The position numbers and the translations under genes were made by a program. The notes beneath the pieces were generated by a model. The model had not been told where the DNA came from. It saw only the letters and a program-made list of their open reading frames with translations, and ran no database searches. Shown piece by piece: positions 42,465-50,318 of a stretch of DNA of 64,000 nt. The DNA is from Maricaulis maris. GTDB lineage: Bacteria; Pseudomonadota; Alphaproteobacteria; Caulobacterales; Maricaulaceae. The stretch covers positions 1,923,501-1,987,500 of the forward strand of contig NZ_AP027270.1 in assembly GCF_036322705.1 (NCBI RefSeq). Direction: 5' to 3'. How positions within the stretch are numbered: position 1 is the stretch's first letter; every line of letters starts with the position of its first letter.

Positions 42465-44123
42465 ATGACCCGCCCCATCCTCATCTGTGGCGCCGGCATT
42501 GCCGGGCTCTGGGCGGCGCTGAAGCTCGCCCCGCGCAAGGTGGTCCTGCTCACCGGTGCGCCGCTGGGTGAAGGGGCGGCGTCCGGCTGGGCGCAGGGCG
42601 GGGTGTCGGCGGCTCTGGCGGCGGACGACAGCGCGGCGCTGCATGCCCGCGACACAATCGCGGCCGGCGCCGGTCTGGTCGATCGCGATGCGGCGCTGGC
42701 CCTGGCCGAAGGCGCGGCAGCGGAAGTCGCGGCGCTGGCCACACTCGGCGCACCGTTCGAGCGCGAGGGGGAGACCTGGTCGCTGTCCCGCGAGGCGGCG
42801 CATTCACAGCCTCGCGTCGCCCGCGTGAAGGGCGATGGCGCCGGTGCCGCGATCATGGCGGCGCTGATTGCGGCCGTGCGGGCTGCGGACCACATCGAGA
42901 TCCGCGATGGCTGGAAAGCGGTCTCGCTGCTGGGCGATGCGAGCGCCTGTACTGGCGCCATTGCGAAAGGGCCTCACGGCGAGATCGAACCCGTCGAAGC
43001 CGACGCGACCCTGCTCGCCATGGGCGGCGCCGGCGGCCTGTTTGCCCTGACCACCACGCCGGCCATCGCCCAGGGCCAGGCCATGGCGATGGCGGCGCGT
43101 CTGGGCGCGGTGATCCGCGATCCGGAATTCGTGCAATTCCACCCCACCGCCCTCAATGCCGGCCTCGATCCGGCGCCCCTGTGCACCGAGGCCCTGCGCG
43201 GCGAGGGCGCGACCCTGGTCGACAAGACCGGCCATCGCTTCATGAAGCCCATCCACAGCGACGCCGAACTCGCCCCGCGCGATGTCGTCGCCCGGGCGGT
43301 GCACCGCCAGAATGCCGGCGGCAAGGGCGCCTATCTCGATTGCCGCGCCGCCGTCGGCGAGACCTTCCCGGACCGTTTCCCGGCCGTCTTCGCAGCCTGC
43401 CAGCGCGCCGGGATTGACCCGCGCACCGCGCCCATCCCCGTTGCCCCGACCGCGCACTATCATATGGGCGGTGTCGCCACCGATATTGATGGCCGCACCT
43501 CCGTGCCCGGCCTCTATGCGATCGGCGAATGCGCCGCGACCGGCCTGCACGGCGCCAACCGCCTGGCTTCGAATTCGCTGGCTGAAGGTCTGGTCAGTGC
43601 GGCGCGGGTGGCGCATGTGCTCGGGTCCTCGCGGGACCAAAACCAACCGTCATCCCCCGGCTTGTCCGGGGGACCTCAACTGGCCAGCCGCGTGGATGGG
43701 CTGGACAACGGGGTCAGCGCGAAACACTCGAAATTCATCGACGAGGTCCCCCGGACAAGCCGGGGGATGACGGTGGACAATCAACCGCTTCTCCTTGCGT
43801 CTGCCCCCACCCTCCCGCCCCTCGCCCTCACCCGTCTGCGTCAGGCGATGTCACGGCATTGCGGGGTGGAACGCTCGGCTTCGGGCTTGAGCGAGCTCGC
43901 GGCGCTGATCGACATGATGCGGGCCGAGCATGGCGAGGCCGATCCGCTGGTCGCGGCGCGCTTCATTGTCGAAGGCGCCCTGCGTCGCCGCGAGAGCCGG
44001 GGTGGCCATTTCCGCAGCGATTGCCCACAAACCCACACCGACGCGCGCCACACCGAATTGCGCCAGGCCGATCTGGCCGCCCGCATCCCGCAACCGGCCG
44101 CCCTCGCCGGCCCGGCCGAATAG
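42465..44123 (+). CDS. nadB: L-aspartate oxidase with an inserted repeat element
   Basis: The 552-residue flavoenzyme oxidises L-aspartate to iminoaspartate for NadA. FAD binding is seen in ILICGAGIAGLWAALKLAP, the catalytic region in VQFHPTAL, AHYHMGGVATDIDGRTS and GECAATGLHGANRLASNSL, and the C-terminal helical domain in HCGVERSASGL and RRRESRGGHFRSD. Between these, residues about 394-437 are encoded by a 30-bp-arm repeat (43647-43773) and add SSPGLSGG and PRTSRGM. The frame stays open and all catalytic parts remain, so the enzyme is probably active. The insert sits at the junction of FAD and C-terminal domains. Confidence 0.93.
   Translation: MTRPILICGAGIAGLWAALKLAPRKVVLLTGAPLGEGAASGWAQGGVSAALAADDSAALHARDTIAAGAGLVDRDAALALAEGAAAEVAALATLGAPFEREGETWSLSREAAHSQPRVARVKGDGAGAAIMAALIAAVRAADHIEIRDGWKAVSLLGDASACTGAIAKGPHGEIEPVEADATLLAMGGAGGLFALTTTPAIAQGQAMAMAARLGAVIRDPEFVQFHPTALNAGLDPAPLCTEALRGEGATLVDKTGHRFMKPIHSDAELAPRDVVARAVHRQNAGGKGAYLDCRAAVGETFPDRFPAVFAACQRAGIDPRTAPIPVAPTAHYHMGGVATDIDGRTSVPGLYAIGECAATGLHGANRLASNSLAEGLVSAARVAHVLGSSRDQNQPSSPGLSGGPQLASRVDGLDNGVSAKHSKFIDEVPRTSRGMTVDNQPLLLASAPTLPPLALTRLRQAMSRHCGVERSASGLSELAALIDMMRAEHGEADPLVAARFIVEGALRRRESRGGHFRSDCPQTHTDARHTELRQADLAARIPQPAALAGPAE
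43647..43773 (+). repeat. 30-bp-arm repeat inside nadB
   Basis: The arms 43647-43676 and 43744-43773 form a perfect 30-bp inverted repeat (CCGTCATCCCCCGGCTTG continued by TCCGGGGGACCT), separated by 67 nt. The right arm is identical to that of the intergenic copy at 29985-30014. It is translated in frame as part of nadB. Confidence 0.93.
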
Positions 44124-44132
44124 GACAGACCC

Positions 44133-44984
44133 ATGCCTGCCATCATGCCCCTGCCCCGCCATATCGTCCGCGACGCGGTTGCGCGCGCCATCGCCGAGGA
44201 CCAGGGCGGACGCGGGGACGTCACCTCACTGGCCTGCATCCCGGCGAGAGCCGAGGCGAAATTCTATGTCAAGGCTCGCGAGGCCGGAGTGGTCTGCGGC
44301 TTTCAGCCGGCACTGGAAGCGATCTGGCAGTGCGATCCGGAGGCGCTGGTCAGTCCGCAACAGGATGATGGCGACCTCATCAAGCCCGGCGATGTGCTGA
44401 TCTCGGTGACCGGACGCGCCCGCGGGCTGTTGTCGGCAGAACGGATCCTGCTCAATTTCATGGGCCGGATGAGCGGGATTGCGAGTTTCACCGCGCGCTA
44501 TGTCGAGGCTGTGAACGGCACGGGCGCGCGGATCGCCCATACCCGCAAGACCACGCCGGGCTTCCGTGCTTTCGAATTGCAGGCCGTGCAGGCCGGCGGC
44601 GGTGCGCTGCACCGGTTCGGGCTGGATGACGCGATCCTGATCAAGGACAATCATGTCGCCGTGTGCGGTGGCGTCCGCCAGGCGGTCGAGGCAGCCCGAA
44701 CCCGCGCCGGTCACATGACCCGCATTGCCGTCGAGGTGGATCGGCTTGACCAGCTGGACGCCGCGATTGCGGCCGGCGCAGAGAGCGTTTTGCTGGACAA
44801 TTTCTCGCTCGACGACCTGCGCGCCGCGGTGGCCGCGGCCACGGGCAAGGTCACGCTGGAGGCGTCCGGCGGGGTCAATCTGGACACCGTCCGCGGCATC
44901 GCCGAGACCGGTGTCGACGTGATCTCGGTCGGCGCGCTGACACACTCGGCGCCCAATTTCGATATCGGGCTTGACGAGAGCTGA
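44133..44984 (+). CDS. nadC: Quinolinate phosphoribosyltransferase (decarboxylating)
   Basis: The 283-residue enzyme converts quinolinate and PRPP to nicotinate mononucleotide, CO2 and pyrophosphate, the third step of the operon. Motifs are EDQGGRGDVTS, NFMGRMSGIAS, HTRKTTPGFRAFE, ILIKDNHV, EVDRLDQLD, VLLDNFS and EASGGVNLDTVRGIAETGVD. It begins 9 nt after nadB. The pathway nadA-nadB-nadC is thus complete, probably in one transcript. Confidence 0.96.
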   Translation: MPAIMPLPRHIVRDAVARAIAEDQGGRGDVTSLACIPARAEAKFYVKAREAGVVCGFQPALEAIWQCDPEALVSPQQDDGDLIKPGDVLISVTGRARGLLSAERILLNFMGRMSGIASFTARYVEAVNGTGARIAHTRKTTPGFRAFELQAVQAGGGALHRFGLDDAILIKDNHVAVCGGVRQAVEAARTRAGHMTRIAVEVDRLDQLDAAIAAGAESVLLDNFSLDDLRAAVAAATGKVTLEASGGVNLDTVRGIAETGVDVISVGALTHSAPNFDIGLDES

Positions 44985-45025
44985 GCGCGGCTCTCAACGT
45001 CACGCATCCATGGAGGAATTTCAGC

Positions 45026-45418
45026 ATGTTCAATCACATCATGATCGGGTCGAACGACATCGAGCGGTCCAAGACCTTCTATGACGCGGTGCTGGCCACG
45101 CTCGGCGCGGGCGAGCCCATCCGCAATGTCGCGGCAACCGGGCATGTCCGGCTCTTCTACCGCCACAATGGCAATACTTTCGGCATCAGCGAGCCGATCA
45201 ATGGCGAGCCGGCGACCTTTGCCAATGGCGCCACGATCGGCTTCAAGTGCGACAGCCCGGAGCAGGTGAAGGAATTCCACGACGTCGCGGTCGCCCATGG
45301 CGGCACCTCGATCGAGGACGCGCCCGGCCCGCGTACCAGCAGCATGGGCACCATGCATCTGTCCTATGTCCGTGATCCGGACGGCAACAAGCTGTGCGGT
45401 CTCTACCGCGAAGCTTGA
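45026..45418 (+). CDS. VOC-superfamily (glyoxalase-like) protein
   Basis: The 130-residue protein is a single VOC domain: FNHIMIGSNDIERSKTFYDAVLATLG at the start and MHLSYVRDPDGNKLCGLYREA at the end, with the metal-ligand positions His4 and a late acidic/Gly site not fully clear. GGAGGAA precedes the start. It follows nadC by 41 nt and may be cotranscribed. The reaction is unknown. Confidence 0.85.
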   Translation: MFNHIMIGSNDIERSKTFYDAVLATLGAGEPIRNVAATGHVRLFYRHNGNTFGISEPINGEPATFANGATIGFKCDSPEQVKEFHDVAVAHGGTSIEDAPGPRTSSMGTMHLSYVRDPDGNKLCGLYREA

Positions 45419-45684
45419 CCCCTCCGGCCGGCTGATCCGGCACCGCGCAATCAGACCGGGGTCCATGCGATCCCGGTCGACGGTCCGTCGCCCCCATCCT
45501 CTCGATAACGGTCTGTCCCTGTCGGTCGTGAGGCCAGCGCGTCGCTTCCATCTGACAGCCTGTACCCGGCACTAACACAGGTCAGTCCGACCGGCGCCCC
45601 ACGCGGATAGTGTCTCCTCAACTGAATGGGCTGACAGCCTCACATCCTGTGCGGGTGGCCCTGTTCTCGGACAAGGAGACTGCC

Positions 45685-45936
45685 ATGCTCGGTTGGGTGA
45701 TCACATTCTTTGTACTGGCCGTCGCGGCCGCCGTTCTGGGATTTGGCGGCTTGTCCGCGACTTTCTCCGGCATCGCGCAGATCCTGTTTGTCGTTTTCAT
45801 TGCCCTGATCGACAGCAGGCTCAAAGATCGCCGGAATTGCCGACACGATCCTGCTGGCGGGCGCAAATCGGGTCACTCCAGTCCGGACAGACCGCGGGAT
45901 CGCACCCGCTGTCCCCGCATCACCGGCATCGCCTGA
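45685..45936 (+). CDS. DUF1328-like small membrane protein with altered C-terminus
   Basis: The 83-residue product starts after AAGGAG. Residues 1-46 ([20 protein letters not shown], then [15 protein letters not shown]) match the DUF1328/YtjA family of small two-helix membrane proteins, normally about 50-60 residues. From about residue 48 the expected second half (a hydrophobic FLVISL-type end) is replaced by [13 protein letters not shown] and a basic, unrelated tail that overlaps the converging gene by 64 nt. A frameshift or local deletion in the 3' part is likely. The first helix may still be functional. Confidence 0.65.
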   Translation: MLGWVITFFVLAVAAAVLGFGGLSATFSGIAQILFVVFIALIDSRLKDRRNCRHDPAGGRKSGHSSPDRPRDRTRCPRITGIA

Positions 45937-46364
45937 TAGAGGCAGAAGAAGATGACGCCAAGCGCGGCAAGCGCGACATAGCCGGAGATGGCGAGGGCCT
46001 CGGCACCGTTCACCGCTGTAAAGATCCAGTCCACCACAAAGGCAACAACGGCGAAACAATAGACCGGCAGCACGTGGCGCTGGCGCGCCAGCAAGAGGTT
46101 AAAGCTGACCAGATAGGCGGCAGTGCCCGCCAGATAGATCACTTCCTGGACCGGACCGGTTGACTGGATGAGAACGACCGCGGCGGGATCGATACTCGCA
46201 TGGGAGGTCGGGAAGAAACGGACAGCAATATCAATCGCCAGCCAGGCAAGGCTGTAGAGCGCACCTAGGCCCATGAAAGCACGGTCACGCGGTACCAGAT
46301 CATCCTGCCGGAAAATTGCAATGGGTGCGTCATGCCACCGGAAGCTGCCACGAATGAGCCGCAC
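45873..46364 (-). CDS. Multi-spanning membrane protein of unknown function
   Basis: The 163-residue product has four hydrophobic segments (about 31-50, 73-92, 97-115, 125-146). It may start with GTG at 46362-46364 or at Met31, as neither has a strong ribosome-binding site. I know no family. Its 3' end overlaps the converging DUF1328-like gene. The phosphoribosyltransferase gene lies upstream on other DNA, 38 nt from its start side, in the same direction. Confidence 0.55.
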   Translation of the reverse strand: MRLIRGSFRWHDAPIAIFRQDDLVPRDRAFMGLGALYSLAWLAIDIAVRFFPTSHASIDPAAVVLIQSTGPVQEVIYLAGTAAYLVSFNLLLARQRHVLPVYCFAVVAFVVDWIFTAVNGAEALAISGYVALAALGVIFFCLYQAMPVMRGQRVRSRGLSGLE

Positions 46365-46402
46365 TGGCTAGCCGGGATCATGTCGCACCAGAACTCGCGG
46401 CG

Positions 46403-46960
46403 TCAGGGCGGCGTCAACAGGTCTGGCGACATCCCCTTCTGCGCCAGCTCGTCCGGCGTCAGGCCGCAGATCTCGTGCGGAAAGACCAGCCAATGATCGC
46501 TCTCATGGACGAAATAGTCCGGCGTGAGCTCAGTCCTGTTCCGCAAGGGCTTGTAGTAGACGGTCGCGATGCGCGCCTCGGCCGGGAAATTGCGACGGCA
46601 CTTGGTACGCAGGACGTCCAGCAGGGCGGCAATCGAGCGACCGCTGTCATAGACATCGTCGACGATCAGAAGCCGGTCATCGGCATCCAGCGTGTCGACC
46701 AGATAGCCCTCACCATAGACCCGGACCACCGGGTCCTGGCGGGCGATTCCGGTATAGGAGGCGGTACGGATGGCGATATGGTCGGTCTCGAGACCACAGG
46801 CCGCAAGATATTCCTGCACGGCAATGCCGACCGGCGCGCCGCCGCGCCAGACACCGACAATGTGGGTCGGCCGGAAACCACTGTCCAGAATGGTCCGCGC
46901 GAGCCGGAAGCTGTCTTCCAGCAAGGCGTTGGCGGTGATGTAGTGTTTGACGCTGCTCAT
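46403..46960 (-). CDS. Phosphoribosyltransferase (hypoxanthine/xanthine type)
   Basis: The 185-residue protein has the PRPP-binding motif LLIVDDVYDSGRS and the type-I fold (HIVGVWRGGAPVGIAVQEYL near the N-terminus, VYYKPLRNRTELTPDYFV near the C-terminus). This resembles the Hpt/Gpt-like proteins that salvage hypoxanthine, guanine or xanthine. The start at MSSVKHYITAN is favoured because the 28 residues upstream are a shadow of the neighbouring region. It is divergent from an esterase gene, with 95 bp between. Confidence 0.88.
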   Translation of the reverse strand: MSSVKHYITANALLEDSFRLARTILDSGFRPTHIVGVWRGGAPVGIAVQEYLAACGLETDHIAIRTASYTGIARQDPVVRVYGEGYLVDTLDADDRLLIVDDVYDSGRSIAALLDVLRTKCRRNFPAEARIATVYYKPLRNRTELTPDYFVHESDHWLVFPHEICGLTPDELAQKGMSPDLLTPP

Positions 46961-47055
46961 GGCGGCGAGACTTGCCCGCTTTGCGCCGCAGCTCAAGCAT
47001 TTGCACCGGGGCCTGCGCAGCCTACTCTGCCTCGAGAACAGCAAGGGGCGCCCAG

Positions 47056-48072
47056 ATGCATCGCGACCACAGCCTGCCGCAAGGGCAGATGCACACGATT
47101 TTTGTCGACAGCCAGGCGATCGCCAATAACCGGCTCGGAGAACCGCTGCGCCGCCGCGTCGATGTCTACGTCCCGGCGGGACATGACGGCGCAGGCCTGC
47201 CGCTGCTGGTCGATCTGGTCGGCTTCACCGGGTCGGGCCTGGGTCATGTCGCCTGGAAGAATTTCGGCGAGAATGTTCCCGAACGCGCTGACCGGCTGAT
47301 TGCCACCGGGGTGATGAAGCCGGCGGTCATCGCCTTCCCCGACTGTTTCACCCGGCTCGGCGGCAACCAGTATGTCAATTCCGACGCGATGGGGAATTGG
47401 GATGATTTCCTGGTCGAGGAAATGCTGCCGGCGATCGAGACCCGCTTCGGCTGCGGCGGAACCGGCCATCGTGGCGTGTTCGGCAAGTCGTCCGGTGGCT
47501 ACGGTGCAATCATGCATGCCATGATGCACCCCGACATCTGGGCTGGCGCAGTCTGCCATTCCGGCGATATGGGGTTCGAGCTCTCATTCGCCGCCGACTT
47601 CGCCCATACCCTGCGCCGCATCGCCAAGCATGGCGGGACGATACGGAGCTTCATGGAGGCCTTCGAGGCCGCCCCCAAAGTCTCCGGTGACGATCTCCAC
47701 GCCCTGATGACGCTGGCCATGGGGGCGACCTATGATCCCGATCCGCGTGGTTATCTGGGCATGAGCCTGCCGGTCACCATGGATACCTGCGAGATCATCC
47801 CCGAGCGCTGGGCCGAGTGGATGAAATGGGATCCGCTGGAGTTCGTGAAACAGCATGGTGAAGGGCTGAAGGCCCTCAAGGTCCTGATGATCGATTGCGG
47901 CGATATCGACCAGTACAACCTGGTCTATGGCGCCCGCCGCATGACCCGCATCCTGACCGCGATGGGCGTCGCGCACCGCTATGAGGAATTCCCCGACACC
48001 CATTCCTCGATCGACTACCGGATGGATGTCTCGCTGCCGCTACTGGCCGAACGCCTGTCGCGTCAGGCCTGA
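47056..48072 (+). CDS. Esterase of the alpha/beta-hydrolase fold (esterase D-like)
   Basis: The 338-residue protein has the nucleophile elbow GKSSGGYGAIMHAM, an upstream PLLVDLVGFTGSG oxyanion segment, an Asp in LMIDCGDIDQYN and a late His in FPDTHSSIDYRM, giving a full catalytic triad. There is no signal peptide. AGGGG precedes MHRDHSL. The fold is that of the putative-esterase/S-formylglutathione-hydrolase family, but a second fghA function is unlikely, since the fghA motifs are elsewhere. The stop overlaps the converging membrane-protein gene by 10 nt. Confidence 0.85.
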   Translation: MHRDHSLPQGQMHTIFVDSQAIANNRLGEPLRRRVDVYVPAGHDGAGLPLLVDLVGFTGSGLGHVAWKNFGENVPERADRLIATGVMKPAVIAFPDCFTRLGGNQYVNSDAMGNWDDFLVEEMLPAIETRFGCGGTGHRGVFGKSSGGYGAIMHAMMHPDIWAGAVCHSGDMGFELSFAADFAHTLRRIAKHGGTIRSFMEAFEAAPKVSGDDLHALMTLAMGATYDPDPRGYLGMSLPVTMDTCEIIPERWAEWMKWDPLEFVKQHGEGLKALKVLMIDCGDIDQYNLVYGARRMTRILTAMGVAHRYEEFPDTHSSIDYRMDVSLPLLAERLSRQA

Positions 48073-48722
48073 GCCTTGACCTTGCCCTTCGGGGCGATGA
48101 TCTCCGGCTTCCGGTCGCCACTGACGGCGCGCGTGAAAGCGGTCGCCACGATGGCGATCAGGACCCGGGCGAGGATGGTGAAGAAGAGCAGCACGATCTT
48201 GTCGTCAGAAACGGCAAAACGCACCCCGGCCCGCCAGCGTCCGCCGATCGGCAGATGGGCGAGCTGGTCCTCGACCCAGTCGGCGGCATCGAGCAGGCTG
48301 TGCAGCACACCTTCGGCCGCCAGCGAGATCACCGCGAGCATGATGATGGCCACGATGAAGGACAGGAAAAGCGTCGCCATCATCGACGAGACCTGGCTGA
48401 TCAGTCCCGGCTCCTTGACCTTGTAGCGGTCGCCACGGGTCAGGGCGGTGAAAGTTCCGCCGATCAGGGCAAGAATGATGCGGGCGATGATGGTGAAGAT
48501 GAGCAGGACGATCTTGTCGTCGCTGGCGAAGAGCCGGACGAAATTATTGTAGCGGTCTTCCATCGGGATGGAGGCGATCATGTCCTCCAGCAGGTCGGCG
48601 CCATCCTGCACCCAGCTCAGCCACTCCGCCGCATAGAACCACAGCATGACCAGCATGATGATGGCCATGATCATGGACAGGAAAAGCGTGGCTGAAATCT
48701 TCGACAGGCGCGCAAACAACAT
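48063..48722 (-). CDS. Membrane protein with internal duplication
   Basis: The 219-residue product consists of two similar halves (about 1-106 and 107-219). Each half has a hydrophobic helix (SATLFLSMIMAIIMLV and MATLFLSFIVAIIMLA), a helical loop with DGADLLEDMI / DAADWVEDQL, then SDDKIVLLIFTIIARIILAL / SDDKIVLLFFTILARVLIAI and a FTALTRGDR / FTRAVSGDR end. The preserved SDDKIVLL block argues for a shared function and a fairly recent or constrained duplication. Four membrane segments are predicted. I know no family. GGGGGA precedes the start. Confidence 0.75.
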   Translation of the reverse strand: MLFARLSKISATLFLSMIMAIIMLVMLWFYAAEWLSWVQDGADLLEDMIASIPMEDRYNNFVRLFASDDKIVLLIFTIIARIILALIGGTFTALTRGDRYKVKEPGLISQVSSMMATLFLSFIVAIIMLAVISLAAEGVLHSLLDAADWVEDQLAHLPIGGRWRAGVRFAVSDDKIVLLFFTILARVLIAIVATAFTRAVSGDRKPEIIAPKGKVKAQA

Positions 48723-48838
48723 GACAATCCCCCCGGCCCTGCTCACTCAGATGCGGGTCTTCCCGCAGGCCGTGATGAGCATGCTAGCAAGATTTGCACC
48801 GCCCGTCGCGGGGGCTCGCCCGGCACGCGAAAACCGGA

Positions 48839-49321
48839 TCAGATCTCGTCGACCGGCTCGCCGTCAGCGCGTTCGGTCTGAGGCACTTCGACGATCTGCA
48901 CCCAGTATTCCCCAATCGAGTTGACCACCCGCATCAGCCGATCAAGCGAGATCGGCTTGACGATGTAGGACGAGGCACCAAACCCGTAGCTGGAGAGAAT
49001 ATCATCCTCATCCTTCGAGGTGGTCAGCACGATCACCGGAATGTGGCGCAACTCCGCATCGGCCTTGATCTCTTCAAGTGCCTCGCGGCCATCCTTGAGC
49101 GGCATGTTGAGGTCAAGCAGGATGATTCCCGGAAACGGCGATCCCTCAAGGTCCGCGTAAGCGCCACGCCGCTTGAGATAATCGACCAGCTGCTCGCCAT
49201 TCTCGAGGAAATCGAGCGGATTGCGAAGACGCACTTCCTCACAGGCTTCCTTGAACAGAAGCCGGTCATCAGGATCGTCGTCGACCATCAGGATGGTGAA
49301 AAGCCGATTCTCGTCGCTCAT
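48839..49321 (-). CDS. Single-domain response regulator (Rcp1-like)
   Basis: The 160-residue protein is only a receiver domain: acidic DDD at 14-16, phospho-acceptor Asp70 (LLDLNMP), Thr100 and Lys122 (VKP). The NRLFTILMVDDDPDDRLLFKEA start and the loop before the acceptor are those of Rcp1-type regulators that pair with phytochrome-type kinases. Two kinase genes lie directly upstream in the same direction, 46 nt away. With no output domain, the signal may go on to another kinase or protein. Confidence 0.93.
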   Translation of the reverse strand: MSDENRLFTILMVDDDPDDRLLFKEACEEVRLRNPLDFLENGEQLVDYLKRRGAYADLEGSPFPGIILLDLNMPLKDGREALEEIKADAELRHIPVIVLTTSKDEDDILSSYGFGASSYIVKPISLDRLMRVVNSIGEYWVQIVEVPQTERADGEPVDEI

Positions 49322-49367
49322 ATTGACAGCCTCTGCCCGGTTGGAACCTTGTCACGGTATCGTGTTG

Positions 49368-50291
49368 TTACAAACTCGCCTTTTGCTGCGGCAAGATCAA
49401 GGTGAAGACAGCGCCAATTCCTATTTCTCCACGCCCCAACAGTTGCCCGCCCTGCCTTTCGGCGATTTTCCGGGCCGTTGCGAGGCCGATCCCGGTCCCC
49501 GGATACGCCTCTCGTGTATGAAGCCGCTCGAATGGCGCAAAGATGCGCTCGGCCTTGTCCGGGTCGAAGCCGATGCCGTTGTCAGCGACGCGAATGACGA
49601 CGGAGCCATCGGCCCCGATTTCACCGTCCACGGTCACGCGTAGCGGCCGCGTCTCATCGGCGTACTGGATCGCATTGGACAGCAAGATGCCGAACAGGGT
49701 GCGGAACTGATCCGGATCGGTCCGGACTTCAGGCAGGTCACCCAGCGTGACCTCACCGTCGCGGGCCACAAGCGCGTCCGCCAGATCAGCAAGCACGCGC
49801 TCGATCATGTCCCGCGACCGGACGCGCTCGCACCGGGTCTGCTCATCATTGACGCGCGCCTGGACAGTCAGCTCGTCCAGCATGCCCTGCATGCGCTCGG
49901 CAGCGTCAGACATGCGCTCGGCATAGCGGTCCAGCTGAGGGTCCGGGATCGGACCGAGCCGCTCACGCAGACGTTCGCCGAACGTGATGATCTTGCGCAG
50001 CGGCTCGCGCAGGTCATGCCGGGCCGCGACCGCAAACGGCTCCACATCCTCGAGGCGACGCTGCAGCCGATCTGCTCGAGCCTCGTGTCGTCCCGCCTCG
50101 CGAGACAAATCCCCGACCAGAGCGACCAGCCCGACAATGGCGAGAACGCCGAGTGCGGTCAGCACCCATTCGGCCGGCCCCGGCATCGGGGATGACAAGA
50201 AGGGCAGCAGAAGAACAAGAGCCAGCACACCGCAGGCTGCCCCGACCAGGATCGGGGCAAAGCGGGAGAGCGCCCGGGCGCGACCGCTCAT
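49368..50291 (-). CDS. Sensor histidine kinase with two membrane segments
   Basis: The 307-residue protein has two close membrane segments (about 13-31 and 41-60), a coiled linker, a dimerisation domain with His92 (AARHDLREPLRKI) and a catalytic ATPase domain (NAIQYA, VADNGIGFDP, GTGIGLATARKI). Its H-box, HDLREPLRK, is of the phytochrome-like HisKA type, like the larger kinase upstream. It has hardly any external part, so it may sense within the membrane or receive input from the neighbouring kinase. It lies 27 nt after that gene. Confidence 0.92.
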   Translation of the reverse strand: MSGRARALSRFAPILVGAACGVLALVLLLPFLSSPMPGPAEWVLTALGVLAIVGLVALVGDLSREAGRHEARADRLQRRLEDVEPFAVAARHDLREPLRKIITFGERLRERLGPIPDPQLDRYAERMSDAAERMQGMLDELTVQARVNDEQTRCERVRSRDMIERVLADLADALVARDGEVTLGDLPEVRTDPDQFRTLFGILLSNAIQYADETRPLRVTVDGEIGADGSVVIRVADNGIGFDPDKAERIFAPFERLHTREAYPGTGIGLATARKIAERQGGQLLGRGEIGIGAVFTLILPQQKASL

Positions 50292-50318
50292 GATATCGTT
50301 CTCTCGACTGACATCTGC

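Noticed and set aside
42465-44123. nadB as a pseudogene because of the inserted repeat
   Set aside because: The frame stays open, length is a multiple of three, and the FAD, substrate and C-terminal motifs are all present, so an active enzyme is more likely.
47056-48072. A second S-formylglutathione hydrolase
   Set aside because: It has the same fold, but the typical fghA segments (LTCNWSNVMEKSG, GYDHSYWFI) are absent, and a proper fghA is at 28965.
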